A DNA stretch of 64,000 nucleotides. Origin: a virus. Where the stretch lies: positions 1 through 64,000 of IMG/VR virus record IMGVR_UViG_3300025913_000026; one strand, given 5' to 3'. This document shows, piece by piece, positions 51,473-59,653 of the stretch (positions within the stretch are counted from its first letter, which is position 1; each line of letters begins with the position of its first letter). A program made the translations under genes and the position numbers. The notes under the pieces were generated by a model, which worked only from the letters and a program-made list of their open reading frames with translations, did not search any database and was not told where the DNA came from.

Positions 51473-51711
51473 TTTTCTTTCTCCTTTTTACGTGGCATCC
51501 ACCAATCCGAACAATAATCATCCGGCTTTTCAGGTATTTCTCCACTTCCATTATTCCACTTTCGATAATAGGTATTTTCACAGTCCTCTCCGTCCCAGAA
51601 AAAGCAGTTAGCGCAGCAACTTCCACCATGCGCTACTTTCATGCCTGGCTGGTGATCTTTAGGGTATTCGATGGGGCCTTTTTTATTGGATAGTTTTACT
51701 TTGGTAGCCAT
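51469..51711 (-). CDS. Cys-rich small protein
   Basis: The 80-residue protein has GGSCCANCFFWDGEDCENTY and later DDYCSDWW. The Cys pattern CC-x2-C-x6-C...C is like that of small Bacteroidota phage proteins that may bind a metal or iron-sulfur cluster. Function unknown. Confidence 0.65.
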   Translation of the reverse strand: MATKVKLSNKKGPIEYPKDHQPGMKVAHGGSCCANCFFWDGEDCENTYYRKWNNGSGEIPEKPDDYCSDWWMPRKKEKEK

Positions 51712-51883
51712 TGTTAATTAGTTTACCAAATTTATCAAAATAAACCTGTGTACCAAGGTATCTTTCAGGGAAAGCATAATACAAGTCCATAATATTTAAT
51801 GGGCGGCTTAACTCCATTTCAGATATAATCTTAGGAGCTACAGCCAGCATGGCTATTGACTTTAAAAATCCCTTTCTGTTCAT
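51683..51883 (-). CDS. Small protein with Tat-like N-terminus
   Basis: The 66-residue protein starts MNRKGFLKSIAMLAVAPKII, which looks like a shortened twin-arginine-type (RxxFLK) signal; the exact RR pair is RK. A soluble tail with YYAFPERYLGTQVYFDK follows. Similar small proteins occur in Bacteroidota phages. Overlaps both neighbours. Confidence 0.6.
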   Translation of the reverse strand: MNRKGFLKSIAMLAVAPKIISEMELSRPLNIMDLYYAFPERYLGTQVYFDKFGKLINNGYQSKTIQ

Positions 51884-52686
51884 TGGTTAAATAGTTTATT
51901 CACGTAATATTCAAGATTAGGCTGCGTTAAAAACTTATAATGGTTAGGCCCGTACCCAATAACATTCGGGATGGATTTACACACTTCCAGTATACGCGGT
52001 ATCTTTAGCCCCTCGCTTATCTGGTATACCGAACTTTGATTCCCAATGTACAATTTACAGTTATACAAAGCTATAGCTATTTCAAAGTAATCCTTTGCCT
52101 CTAATCTTGGAATAGATATGTTATTCTGTTTGCAAAACCATTCATGTTCACTTGGTAATCCTACAAACATTACATTCCCTTCATACTTTCTTAGAAAATT
52201 GTAGCTTATGAACATGTTATTATATCTCTCCGTCCGATTGATTAAAATCTTGCCTATAACCTGCTGATTAATAAAATACGGGATATTTAACCACGGTTTA
52301 CTTAAGTCACAGGCTGTTTGGGGCAACACAAAGTGGAGGTATTCATTGATTGATCCAAATGGCATAGGAGTGTCGTGCTGCCGGAGAATGTCGAGATGAT
52401 GATCTACCTCATGCCCATCCCAAATTTCAAAATCGTGAATGTAGTCTTGACTTAATAGTAAAGGTTTTACTGCATCAAAAACTGCCCTATTCATCGTTAC
52501 TGGAGTATCATTTTCATCCTTTATTGAATATTTTGCTCCGGGATAGGCTCCTACTCCGTCGTAAGGGATATTCACTCTTTGGTAAATAGTACATTTATGG
52601 CCAGTACTTTCGTAAATCTCTTTAAATGAAGGCATTAGGCTAAGAAGGTCGCCGCACGGCATCGAATGACTGAATCTAAGTACCAT
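51880..52686 (-). CDS. GT9-like glycosyltransferase
   Basis: The 268-residue protein starts MVLRFSHSMPCGDLLSLMPS, the N-terminal GDxL motif of GT-B fold heptosyltransferase-like enzymes, and has the C-terminal nucleotide-sugar region LYNCKLYIGNQSSVYQISEG. The family transfers sugars to lipids or proteins. It is the first gene of the sugar cassette in minus direction from its neighbours. Substrate unknown; an AACGTTATAGC motif lies just upstream. Confidence 0.7.
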   Translation of the reverse strand: MVLRFSHSMPCGDLLSLMPSFKEIYESTGHKCTIYQRVNIPYDGVGAYPGAKYSIKDENDTPVTMNRAVFDAVKPLLLSQDYIHDFEIWDGHEVDHHLDILRQHDTPMPFGSINEYLHFVLPQTACDLSKPWLNIPYFINQQVIGKILINRTERYNNMFISYNFLRKYEGNVMFVGLPSEHEWFCKQNNISIPRLEAKDYFEIAIALYNCKLYIGNQSSVYQISEGLKIPRILEVCKSIPNVIGYGPNHYKFLTQPNLEYYVNKLFNQ

Positions 52687-52689
52687 AAT

Positions 52690-52720
52690 TTTGCTATAAC
52701 GTTATAGTTATTTAGTTTTA
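52690..52720 (+). promoter_or_regulatory. Promoter with 14-bp palindrome for the plus-strand gene
   Basis: TTTG (52690-52693) and TAGTTTTA (52713-52720, one mismatch from TAnnTTTG) are spaced 19 nt. The spacer holds the perfect palindrome CTATAACGTTATAG (52694-52707). The plus-strand gene begins 62 nt later. The same palindrome lies just upstream of the minus-strand gene starting at 52686, so it could act on both. Confidence 0.5.
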
Positions 52721-52782
52721 CAAGGTCGCCGGGATTGTCTCCGGGTCAGGCTCTTTTTATTAACACTTAAAATTTTAAATCT

Positions 52783-53055
52783 ATGGCACTGACAGGCCGC
52801 GTTATCACATCGGCATACCGGAAAAACCAGTATGACCTTACCACTGCAAGAGGGATTCCCGCAACAATGGGCGTTCCCATCAATTTACCATCAGCATTGT
52901 GTCAGCTTAGTCCAGCACCATCAGGCACAACAGCTAATGGAGTAACCATGAACTCTATCATTGAGCTTTTACCAAGTGGCTTGTACCATAATGGACAATC
53001 TACTTTCTATTACAGCGCTGATTCTGTCGCTACCTTACAAACCAACGGAACCTAG
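52783..53055 (+). CDS. Isolated plus-strand gene (moron-like)
   Basis: The 90-residue protein (MALTGRVITSAYRKNQYDLT; SPAPSGTTANGVTMNSIIEL) has a good codon pattern and is richer in G+C than its neighbours. It is the only plus-strand gene among minus-strand genes between 13 and 64 kb. A candidate promoter lies at 52690-52720. The product is small and beta-rich with a Pro/Ser/Thr-rich middle; function unknown. It looks like a self-contained accessory insertion. Confidence 0.65.
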   Translation: MALTGRVITSAYRKNQYDLTTARGIPATMGVPINLPSALCQLSPAPSGTTANGVTMNSIIELLPSGLYHNGQSTFYYSADSVATLQTNGT

Positions 53056-53074
53056 TTTCTTCAAGGTTAGATTC

Positions 53075-53275
53075 TCATGGGTTGGCCCTGGTACTTACAT
53101 TAGTATTGGGGCTTTTTCTTTGCTTTTTTCGCTCATGGCCATTCCATATCTTTTCAAGATTATGGGCTGCTTGTATGGTTCTTCTCTTTTTATGTAATAT
53201 TCGGATAAATCCCATCCCATCATCACAATAAACAACAGGAACCTTGTCTTTATATCCGGCAAAGTATCTATTCAT
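53075..53275 (-). CDS. Small hypothetical protein
   Basis: The 66-residue protein begins NRYFAGYKDKVPVVYCDDGM and has a basic Lys/Arg-rich tail. It is joined to the GT2 gene by an ATGA overlap and ends 19 nt from the convergent plus-strand gene. Confidence 0.5.
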   Translation of the reverse strand: MNRYFAGYKDKVPVVYCDDGMGFIRILHKKRRTIQAAHNLEKIWNGHERKKQRKSPNTNVSTRANP

Positions 53276-54036
53276 ATAATGTCATTAATTATATTCCTAT
53301 TATTCGCCCATTCCTGAATATACATTGGTAGCGGCTCAATAATTGGTACTATATCTTCCTTCGAGAAATGCACCCACGGATCAAATTCACCTCCCATGCT
53401 TTTTAATTTTTCATCCATCCCCCATCCGAAAGTATTGCACATCATGTCCTCTATCTTTGCCATGTGCTTTTTTTTATCCCTTACAAAACCTGTATGGTAG
53501 ATTCTTATTTTATCTATGTAATCTGAGTTGGCCGGTGCATCTAAGGATTGGGCATCATCAACGGATTGATATTTAGATTTCGCTAGTCTAAGTATTACTT
53601 CTCCGACAGGCATACGATCTTCAGGTACACTCAGATAATGCTGGCTGTCTCCCCATAAGTTATATCTCCTGCAAAGATAGGCTTCATTGTTTAGCTCTAT
53701 TAGCTGTCTAATGTCATCAAAACAATCTTCATGGATACATTCATCAGCTTGTAGATTTATATTCCAATCAGTATTTAAAGCGTTAATTGCGACATTGGTA
53801 AAATAAGATAATTTTTGCTGGCCTTTTTGTCGATCCCATTCTTCAGGAGGCAGGAGTAATATTTTGACTTTTTTAAATTCCAATAAAGATTCAACCAGCC
53901 GTGTAGTACCATCTGTAGATCCCGCATCCACCACGACTACTTCATCACATAAATCATTCAAACACTTAACGGATTCTATTATGTGATAATCCAGAGCAAT
54001 TGAATTTCTAATAAATATTGAGCCGCCTAATGTCAT
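53272..54036 (-). CDS. Family 2 glycosyltransferase
   Basis: The 254-residue protein has the GT-A fold hallmarks: DEVVVVDAGSTDGTTRL (nucleotide-binding region, about residues 31-47) and LQADECIHEDCFDDI in place of a DXD motif. ICRRYNLWGDSQHYL-type text (AYLCRRYNLWGDSQ) follows. GT2 enzymes transfer activated sugars. It overlaps the methyltransferase gene by 4 nt. Substrate unknown. Confidence 0.8.
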   Translation of the reverse strand: MTLGGSIFIRNSIALDYHIIESVKCLNDLCDEVVVVDAGSTDGTTRLVESLLEFKKVKILLLPPEEWDRQKGQQKLSYFTNVAINALNTDWNINLQADECIHEDCFDDIRQLIELNNEAYLCRRYNLWGDSQHYLSVPEDRMPVGEVILRLAKSKYQSVDDAQSLDAPANSDYIDKIRIYHTGFVRDKKKHMAKIEDMMCNTFGWGMDEKLKSMGGEFDPWVHFSKEDIVPIIEPLPMYIQEWANNRNIINDII

Positions 54037-54569
54037 AATTTTTGTGCTACTAAATAAAATGAATACCTGTCCTCGCCTACATCTAACCCACTTTCAACTA
54101 CTCTAAAATATGGTGGATAATAATTCCCTTCATAATCTTTTGCTTCCCCGCAAAATGCTCTTTGAAAGAAGAACAAAAAGCTATCATAGTTATAGTCCCG
54201 GAAGTGCTCTTCGTTTTCTTTGTTATTATAATAACGACCATCTGGTAAATACAGTATCAAATAGCCGCACTTTTTAATGAGCCGATACCAATTCTGTATA
54301 GCGGCAAAATCATTCTCTAAATGTTCTAAGCAATGAGATGAAAAAACTGCGCTCGCGCCCACTAAAGCCGGATGATGTAAATAACCCAATCTGTAAATAT
54401 CATTTCTATCTTCTAAGACAACATCAACTCCATCTAAAGCGCGGCCATCTACTCCTATTGCGTCCGGTTTTATTTTATGATCTGCACAACCAATATCAAT
54501 TACTTTCCCTTCTAAATATTTCGGGTTTAATAACTCTCTAATCTTGTCTGTTTCGGAACAGTATGCCAT
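54033..54569 (-). CDS. SAM-dependent methyltransferase
   Basis: From ATG 54569 the 178-residue protein has the class I motif I KVIDIGCADHK (about residues 20-30), motif II-like VDVVLEDRNDIY and FSSHCLEHLEN, a typical motif IV/VI segment. It could methylate a sugar or a small molecule made by the neighbouring enzymes. The longer frame from 54617 would overlap the upstream gene by over 90 nt. It lies between two glycosyltransferases. Confidence 0.75.
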   Translation of the reverse strand: MAYCSETDKIRELLNPKYLEGKVIDIGCADHKIKPDAIGVDGRALDGVDVVLEDRNDIYRLGYLHHPALVGASAVFSSHCLEHLENDFAAIQNWYRLIKKCGYLILYLPDGRYYNNKENEEHFRDYNYDSFLFFFQRAFCGEAKDYEGNYYPPYFRVVESGLDVGEDRYSFYLVAQKL

Positions 54570-55969
54570 AAATCTTTTATTTTTTCTATAACTTGATTTG
54601 ATGTGTATTGTGTGCATGGCGGGTATTCTTGACTATAGATACAATCATTGCCCACCACATCTACTTTATTATGATAGCAGTTTTTTGTTTCTTCTTTACA
54701 GCATGGAGACTGAACCACTCGCATGTTTGTCATATCCGCATATCTGTATTCAGGATTTACGCTGCCAAAGAATATTACCGATGGCACATTTAACCCTACA
54801 GCTACTTGCGCTGGCCCCGAATCTGCGCCTATAAACAAATCTGCTCCTTTTAATATGAACATCATAAATTCCAGGTTCATCGTATTCAAATAGGTAGCTA
54901 TTTCGTATTCGATTCGTTTCCCTATCTGAAACACCTTATATCCATTAGCCTCTAAATACTTAACCACAGTTCCCCATTCTATTCCATGAATATCTCTATA
55001 TGGCATTCCTGTACTGTCTATGTGGATGACAGCATATTTATTGAACATCTTTTGATCTTCCCCGGCATAAAGGTTCAGTCTTGCATTTCTTATTTCCCCG
55101 TCTTTTACCCCTGCTATGTCATAATAAGACTTCAGAGTTAGCTGTTTTGGATTTATCTCGTAGGCCATATCAAGATTAACCTCAGTGTATGGCGTATCGG
55201 GGCTTAAGGCATATTTGGGAAGAACTTGGAAGTAATGCTGAAAAAACACTTTATAAAACTCTGGCTGCGTATCCAAGACCACTCTATACCCTTTTTTGTG
55301 AAAGTAATGAAGTAATGGTTCAGCCATAACACAATCCCCCAAAGCGCCTGATCGCTTAATTACGATAGTTTCCTTAAAAGGTTCCACGTGGAAAGCGTGA
55401 AACCCAAATGTAGGTTGTTTAGGCGCGGTTAATTCATATGCAAACCTTGCGGCTACTTCATCAGTTGGGTATTTAAAATAATAATGCTTTTCTAAATAGT
55501 ATCTATATAATCGACACAGCACCTCATCTTCAGGTGAAGTAATTTCAATCATCTTATCTTTGGCAATCCTCTCTTGAAAGTGCCTTGATCTAACCGAAAA
55601 CCCCCCATTTAAGTTATTACGACCATCTGTATATAATCCAGGAGCGCCTATAATATCATAATCGTAAAATTCATCTGACCATTGATCGGCATCTAAGACC
55701 CAACTATCCCATTGACATATTAAGCAATAATCAGTAACAAAATATTTATACAACTCTTTTATAATAAATCTATTATATTGATGCCAATCTTCTAAGCCAC
55801 CAACATTTATTACATCTATTCCACTAGCTTTCAAATCTATATTTGTGATTAATACACAGGCTCCAAAATCAACTTTAGCCATTGATTTATACATGGAAGC
55901 AACCGTTTCGGCTTGCTTATTTCCCGCAACTGCAATTAGCGTAACATTCGGTAATTTTAGTTTATTCAT
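54527..55969 (-). CDS. Two-domain glycosyltransferase (DUF5672 plus GT9)
   Basis: The 480-residue protein joins an N-terminal DUF5672-like domain (LICQWDSWVLDADQWSDEF, then NLNGGFSVRSRHFQ, about residues 80-135) to a C-terminal GT9-like heptosyltransferase domain (IVIKRSGALGDCVMAEPLLH, about 205; FIGADSGPAQVAVGLNVPSV, about 383-402). Two transferase domains on one chain suggest stepwise addition of two sugars. Adjacent to an epimerase that could supply the nucleotide sugar. Substrate unknown. Confidence 0.8.
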   Translation of the reverse strand: MNKLKLPNVTLIAVAGNKQAETVASMYKSMAKVDFGACVLITNIDLKASGIDVINVGGLEDWHQYNRFIIKELYKYFVTDYCLICQWDSWVLDADQWSDEFYDYDIIGAPGLYTDGRNNLNGGFSVRSRHFQERIAKDKMIEITSPEDEVLCRLYRYYLEKHYYFKYPTDEVAARFAYELTAPKQPTFGFHAFHVEPFKETIVIKRSGALGDCVMAEPLLHYFHKKGYRVVLDTQPEFYKVFFQHYFQVLPKYALSPDTPYTEVNLDMAYEINPKQLTLKSYYDIAGVKDGEIRNARLNLYAGEDQKMFNKYAVIHIDSTGMPYRDIHGIEWGTVVKYLEANGYKVFQIGKRIEYEIATYLNTMNLEFMMFILKGADLFIGADSGPAQVAVGLNVPSVIFFGSVNPEYRYADMTNMRVVQSPCCKEETKNCYHNKVDVVGNDCIYSQEYPPCTQYTSNQVIEKIKDLWHTVPKQTRLESY

Positions 55970-56940
55970 TTAATAGAGCTATGATTTGTTTTAAATACTT
56001 CCAATGTAGGTGGTTCTTGTAATGGTCTGTCTGGTTGCTGTTGTGCCCAATGCCACATTTTAGCAAGCCCATCAACCAGTCTGGTTTCTTTGTTATATCC
56101 TAAAAGTTTTTGTGACTTTTCTATGGTGCACCATGCTTCTTTTACTTCATGCCTTTCTTCAAGAAATTCTACTTTGTCATACCCAGTTATTTTTTGTAAA
56201 AGTTGATTGGCTTCAATAATAGAATACGTAGTGTAACTTCCCAGATTAATTATCTCATTACTTACGTCTTTAGCTCGATATAATGGCTCTAAAATATCTT
56301 CAATATAAGTAAATGCCCGACTATTACTCCCATCTCCAAATATCGTCATTGGCTTATCGTGTAGTATTTGATACATCCAGATGCCGAAAACATTTCGTGC
56401 CTGATCCCATAGATTTTGCCCAGGGCCATAAACATTTCTTGGCCGAATAATGCACCAATCCAATCCTTGTGTTTCACCTGCTATTCTTATGTCCATTTCT
56501 GAGCAATACTTTGAAACTCCATAACTATCTATCGGATTAGGTGTCATTTCTTCTGTAAATGGAGGCGCACCAGAGTAAACCGCAACTGAACTAGTAAAAA
56601 CTAATTTACAATTATGATTAACACAAGCGTTTATAATATTTGAAGTCCCGACAGTGTTATTAGTATGATTAAATGCTCTAATATAATTAGACCTGCCTTC
56701 TGCCGCATAAGCAGCAAAGTGATAGCATATATCGAATTTAAATGTATCAAATAAAAAATCTAATTCATTTTTATTTAAAATATCTAAAGAAGTAGTTACT
56801 AAATTTTCGTATTGTAAAAAGTTTACAGGACTACCACTAAAATTATCAACTCCTATTATAGTATGATCTGTGTTGATTGTTAACCACATCCCTAAGTTAC
56901 TTCCTATCAAACCAGCGCATCCAGTAATTAATATTTTCAT
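55966..56940 (-). CDS. NAD-dependent nucleotide-sugar epimerase/dehydratase
   Basis: The 324-residue protein is an extended short-chain dehydrogenase: ITGCAGLIGSNLG holds the GxxGxxG cofactor motif, FTSSVAVYSG carries the catalytic Ser, YGVSK (about residue 143-147) the Tyr-x3-Lys pair, and RPRNVYGPG the substrate loop. It resembles UDP-glucose 4-epimerases. It opens the sugar cassette and overlaps the glycosyltransferase by 4 nt. Confidence 0.85.
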   Translation of the reverse strand: MKILITGCAGLIGSNLGMWLTINTDHTIIGVDNFSGSPVNFLQYENLVTTSLDILNKNELDFLFDTFKFDICYHFAAYAAEGRSNYIRAFNHTNNTVGTSNIINACVNHNCKLVFTSSVAVYSGAPPFTEEMTPNPIDSYGVSKYCSEMDIRIAGETQGLDWCIIRPRNVYGPGQNLWDQARNVFGIWMYQILHDKPMTIFGDGSNSRAFTYIEDILEPLYRAKDVSNEIINLGSYTTYSIIEANQLLQKITGYDKVEFLEERHEVKEAWCTIEKSQKLLGYNKETRLVDGLAKMWHWAQQQPDRPLQEPPTLEVFKTNHSSIK

Positions 56941-57146
56941 TGAGTAGGTAGTTTTATTCCTTGATTCATTAATATGGCATCTTTTACTTTTTCAGGCAAC
57001 TGATCGAAACTTATCCTATCATACTCTCCCGCACCAAGATGATGAAGATAATAAGGGCTATACAAGTAAATATGACCATCTACGATGATTGTTTTTTGAA
57101 AATTCCACAGGGTTGATTCTTGGTCCCGGGTTAGTAATATTTTCAT
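56937..57146 (-). CDS. Small hypothetical protein
   Basis: The 69-residue protein (DGHIYLYSPYYLHHLGAGEY; DQLPEKVKDAILMNQ) overlaps the epimerase start by 4 nt. It contains a short Tyr/His-rich segment. No family recognised. Confidence 0.6.
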   Translation of the reverse strand: MKILLTRDQESTLWNFQKTIIVDGHIYLYSPYYLHHLGAGEYDRISFDQLPEKVKDAILMNQGIKLPTQ

Positions 57147-57156
57147 TTAGGTTGTT

Positions 57157-57363
57157 TTAATCGGCACTAAGATATGATTTAGTTCTATCACAGTTTTCAC
57201 CATTATTCAGAACTAGGCTGGCGGGTGTTGGATATTTTTGCCTGAACTCTTCTCGGGTATATAATTTATTATCTTCTATAAAGAAGCCTTTACCTGTTTC
57301 GCTAATGATAAATCTTGTATTTATTAATTTGTCCTTTCGGATTAAATATGTTTTAATATCCAT
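57157..57363 (-). CDS. Small hypothetical protein
   Basis: The 68-residue protein (TYLIRKDKLINTRFIISETG; REEFRQKYPTPASLVLN) is predicted as a small alpha/beta domain. It overlaps the upstream DUF3850-like gene by 11 nt. Function unknown. Confidence 0.6.
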   Translation of the reverse strand: MDIKTYLIRKDKLINTRFIISETGKGFFIEDNKLYTREEFRQKYPTPASLVLNNGENCDRTKSYLSAD

Positions 57364-57589
57364 CTTCTTTTTGTTTTAATCCAAGTATGATATGTTCTTT
57401 TTTTAAACCTGGTATTTCACATTCCAAATATGCAATCTCCATTTTTACTTCCTTTCTTTCAGAAGTAACTTGAAATGCAATCGTATCACCAACAATATAA
57501 TTCCTATCATCCTTTAGGCATATAAACGTTTTTCTGCCAGTATTAAGTAATTCAAACAATCCGTCTACTACATCTAATGTATGAGTCAT
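57353..57589 (-). CDS. DUF3850-like (ASCH/PUA-type) small protein
   Basis: The 78-residue protein has FELLNTGRKTFICLKDDRNYIVGDTIAF (in pieces: TGRKTFICLKDDRNY, VGDTIAF) and HIILGLK at the C-terminus. This matches DUF3850 proteins (LxGKKTFExRKnDRdfxVGDxL ... viLGl). ASCH-like domains are thought to bind RNA or nucleotides. Role in the phage unknown. Confidence 0.65.
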   Translation of the reverse strand: MTHTLDVVDGLFELLNTGRKTFICLKDDRNYIVGDTIAFQVTSERKEVKMEIAYLECEIPGLKKEHIILGLKQKEDGY

Positions 57590-57591
57590 TA

Positions 57592-57888
57592 TTAATTCTT
57601 TTTAGGTTTAGTCGTATCTTTTTTTTGTTCTGCATTTATTTGCGCTTGCACTTGTCTTGAAATTTCAGCTTGGAGAGGGGTAAGTAAGGAGTCATTGATA
57701 AGGGTTACTGTTTTAGATGGTAGGTCTGAGTTTTTTAGATTATTCTTTGTGAACTCTAATCCGTTTGTAGCCTGTACCCAGAAGTTAATATCTCCTTCTA
57801 CGTGATACATTTTCTTTGCTTGATGAGACTGAAAAGCTAATAGACCGATAAATACTAATACCATTGATGCAAATTGCCAATTTTTCAT
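57592..57888 (-). CDS. Single-span membrane-anchored protein
   Basis: The 98-residue protein has an N-terminal membrane helix or uncleaved signal (FASMVLVFIGLLAFQSHQ) and a soluble charged part ending in a Lys-rich tail (KKDTTKPKKN). It overlaps the ASCH-like gene by 4 nt. Function unknown. Confidence 0.6.
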   Translation of the reverse strand: MKNWQFASMVLVFIGLLAFQSHQAKKMYHVEGDINFWVQATNGLEFTKNNLKNSDLPSKTVTLINDSLLTPLQAEISRQVQAQINAEQKKDTTKPKKN

Positions 57889-58259
57889 GTTGTTGTTTTA
57901 ATTGTATAATTTTTAATTGAAATTATTTTGCCTAATTCTATACAGAAATACCAGTTTTGTGTTAAGAATCCTATCCAATCCTCATTAGCCATTCCATAAT
58001 GAATACCATTACAAACCACATCTATCTCTGGATCTTTCTTAGCATACCCATTCCTAAACCTCACAACATCATACTTCTCAAACGATTGCTTATGCATTAG
58101 AGCCTTTATTAAATCTAATTGACCTAATTGGTGACAACTTTTAACAGTAAGTCTTTTAATCCAATAAGGTTTTACTTCTCTGTACTCTTCTAGCTTTATG
58201 CCAGACGCTATCATTTCAAACGGCTCTCGCTTTAGACTTAAATGCAATATTCTATCCAT
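57885..58259 (-). CDS. ASCH-domain protein
   Basis: The 124-residue protein starts ILHLSLKREPFEMIASGIKLEEYREVKPYW (LHLSLKREPFEMI then GIKLEEYREVKPYW), and has YDVVRFRNGY. This is the signature of phage ASCH/PUA-like proteins (LSLKxxwFdxIxsGxKxeEYReixpyW). ASCH domains may bind RNA or modified nucleotides. Function in phages is not established. Confidence 0.75.
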   Translation of the reverse strand: MDRILHLSLKREPFEMIASGIKLEEYREVKPYWIKRLTVKSCHQLGQLDLIKALMHKQSFEKYDVVRFRNGYAKKDPEIDVVCNGIHYGMANEDWIGFLTQNWYFCIELGKIISIKNYTIKTTT

Positions 58260-58285
58260 TTGTATTTATCTTTAATAACTGTTAG

Positions 58286-58678
58286 TTAAAAAGGCAAGTC
58301 ATCGTCGCCAGATGTATCAGAGGATACCGGATTAGTGGCTGGACTTCCTGTTTGTTCCTCTCGTTTACCACCCAACAACTCAACTCTCATTACACGCATA
58401 TTCAAAAAGGCTTTTGATTCCCCTTGCTTATCTTTCCAGTTCTTTGCCTCTGGCACTCCTTCAGCCCATATTAACGTCCCCTTTTTAAGATACTGAGCTA
58501 TGTTAGTGTTTTCAACCCACCAGGAACAACTAACCCAGGTTGCCTTTTCGTATTTCTGCCCGCTGGCGTCTTTATATTTATCCGTATGGCATAACGAGAA
58601 ATTAATAACGCTTTCTGTCCCATGTTGCTGAACAACAGCGTCTCGTCCACAGTAGCCTATCATTTGAATTTTCAACAT
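58286..58678 (-). CDS. ssb: Single-stranded DNA-binding protein
   Basis: The 130-residue protein has the OB fold of bacterial SSB (MIGYCGRDAVVQ; VINFSLCHTDKY; WVSCSWWVE; GTLIWAEGVPE) and a C-terminal acidic tip DDDLPF that recruits replication and repair partners. It is 41 nt downstream of the helicase gene in the same direction, so it belongs to the replication block. Confidence 0.9.
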   Translation of the reverse strand: MLKIQMIGYCGRDAVVQQHGTESVINFSLCHTDKYKDASGQKYEKATWVSCSWWVENTNIAQYLKKGTLIWAEGVPEAKNWKDKQGESKAFLNMRVMRVELLGGKREEQTGSPATNPVSSDTSGDDDLPF

Positions 58679-58718
58679 AATTTTTCATTTAAAAAATAAT
58701 CAACTGTATTTAATTAAA

Positions 58719-59648
58719 TTAAAACGGGTTATCATCTTGACAATTACTTTCCTCCGGCTTCCAATACTTCAAGCTTTTGTCTGCCTCAGAGAACATCATT
58801 TTTCTTGGATTAAAATCCAATTCGATATTTAAGTTAGCGGCCCCGTTTCTCCATTTTCTCACAATAAGATTTGCTTTAAATTCCGTGCTATTACCATTTT
58901 CATCTACCTGATATGATTCCCCCATCATCCAATCTCTATGAATAAACATTACAACATCTGCATCTTGTTCAATACTTCCACTTTCACGTAAGTCAGATAA
59001 TTGAGGATACCGGTCAATCCCCTTCCTTCCTGTTACCGCTCTATTCAATTGACACAACACAATAACAGGGATTTCTAAATCCTTTGCCAAAAGTTTACAA
59101 GCTCGACTCAATTGGCTTACTTCGTTCTCACGCGTTCTGTTTCTTGTGTCATTTTCGCTATTCACCAATTGCAAGTAATCAATCATCAAAACATCCAAGC
59201 CATCTGAGTGTTTTAATTTTACAGCTTTAGCCTTAATGCTTGTAGGCGAAACATCTGTCTTGTCGGTTATGTAAATAGGCAATTCTATCAACTCTTGGAT
59301 TCTCCTATACCATTGCGCCTTATGATCTTCATCCCTATATAAATTCCTAAATATGGTTTTGAAGTCATCATCAGACCCCAAAGAAGATAACCTAGCCCCT
59401 ATTTCATTATTATTCATCTCCAATGAAATAATTCCAACTTTTTTCCCAGTCCTGGCTATCGACATGGCCATTTGGCCCATATAAGCCGATTTGCCGACAC
59501 TTGGCCTAGCGCCTATCACAATCATCTGCCCAGGGTAGAAGCCGCCATTTTCGCGATCTAATAGCGAATTACCGGTAGTTATTCCCATGCCGCCAGTTTT
59601 ACTAATCTCTTCCTGATGTACTACGAGATTGTACATCACCTCGCTCAT
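58719..59648 (-). CDS. dnaB: DnaB-type replicative helicase, C-terminal ATPase half
   Basis: The roughly 309-residue protein is the RecA-like motor of DnaB: ARPSVGKSAYM (Walker A, about residues 47-57), GIISLEM, VLMIDYLQLVNS (Walker B), LCQLNRAVTGRK and LRESGSIEQDADVVMFI. ATG 59648 is taken as start; an in-frame TTG at 59657 overlaps the stop of the upstream gene. The N-terminal domain is encoded separately right upstream (59654-60127). Together they make a full-length helicase. Confidence 0.85.
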   Translation of the reverse strand: MSEVMYNLVVHQEEISKTGGMGITTGNSLLDRENGGFYPGQMIVIGARPSVGKSAYMGQMAMSIARTGKKVGIISLEMNNNEIGARLSSLGSDDDFKTIFRNLYRDEDHKAQWYRRIQELIELPIYITDKTDVSPTSIKAKAVKLKHSDGLDVLMIDYLQLVNSENDTRNRTRENEVSQLSRACKLLAKDLEIPVIVLCQLNRAVTGRKGIDRYPQLSDLRESGSIEQDADVVMFIHRDWMMGESYQVDENGNSTEFKANLIVRKWRNGAANLNIELDFNPRKMMFSEADKSLKYWKPEESNCQDDNPF

Positions 59649-59653
59649 GTCAA

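Noticed and set aside
50663-51711. Alternative 66-codon frame at 51429-51629.
   Set aside because: It competes with two well-coupled genes (51320-51472 and 51469-51711) and has no recognisable pattern.
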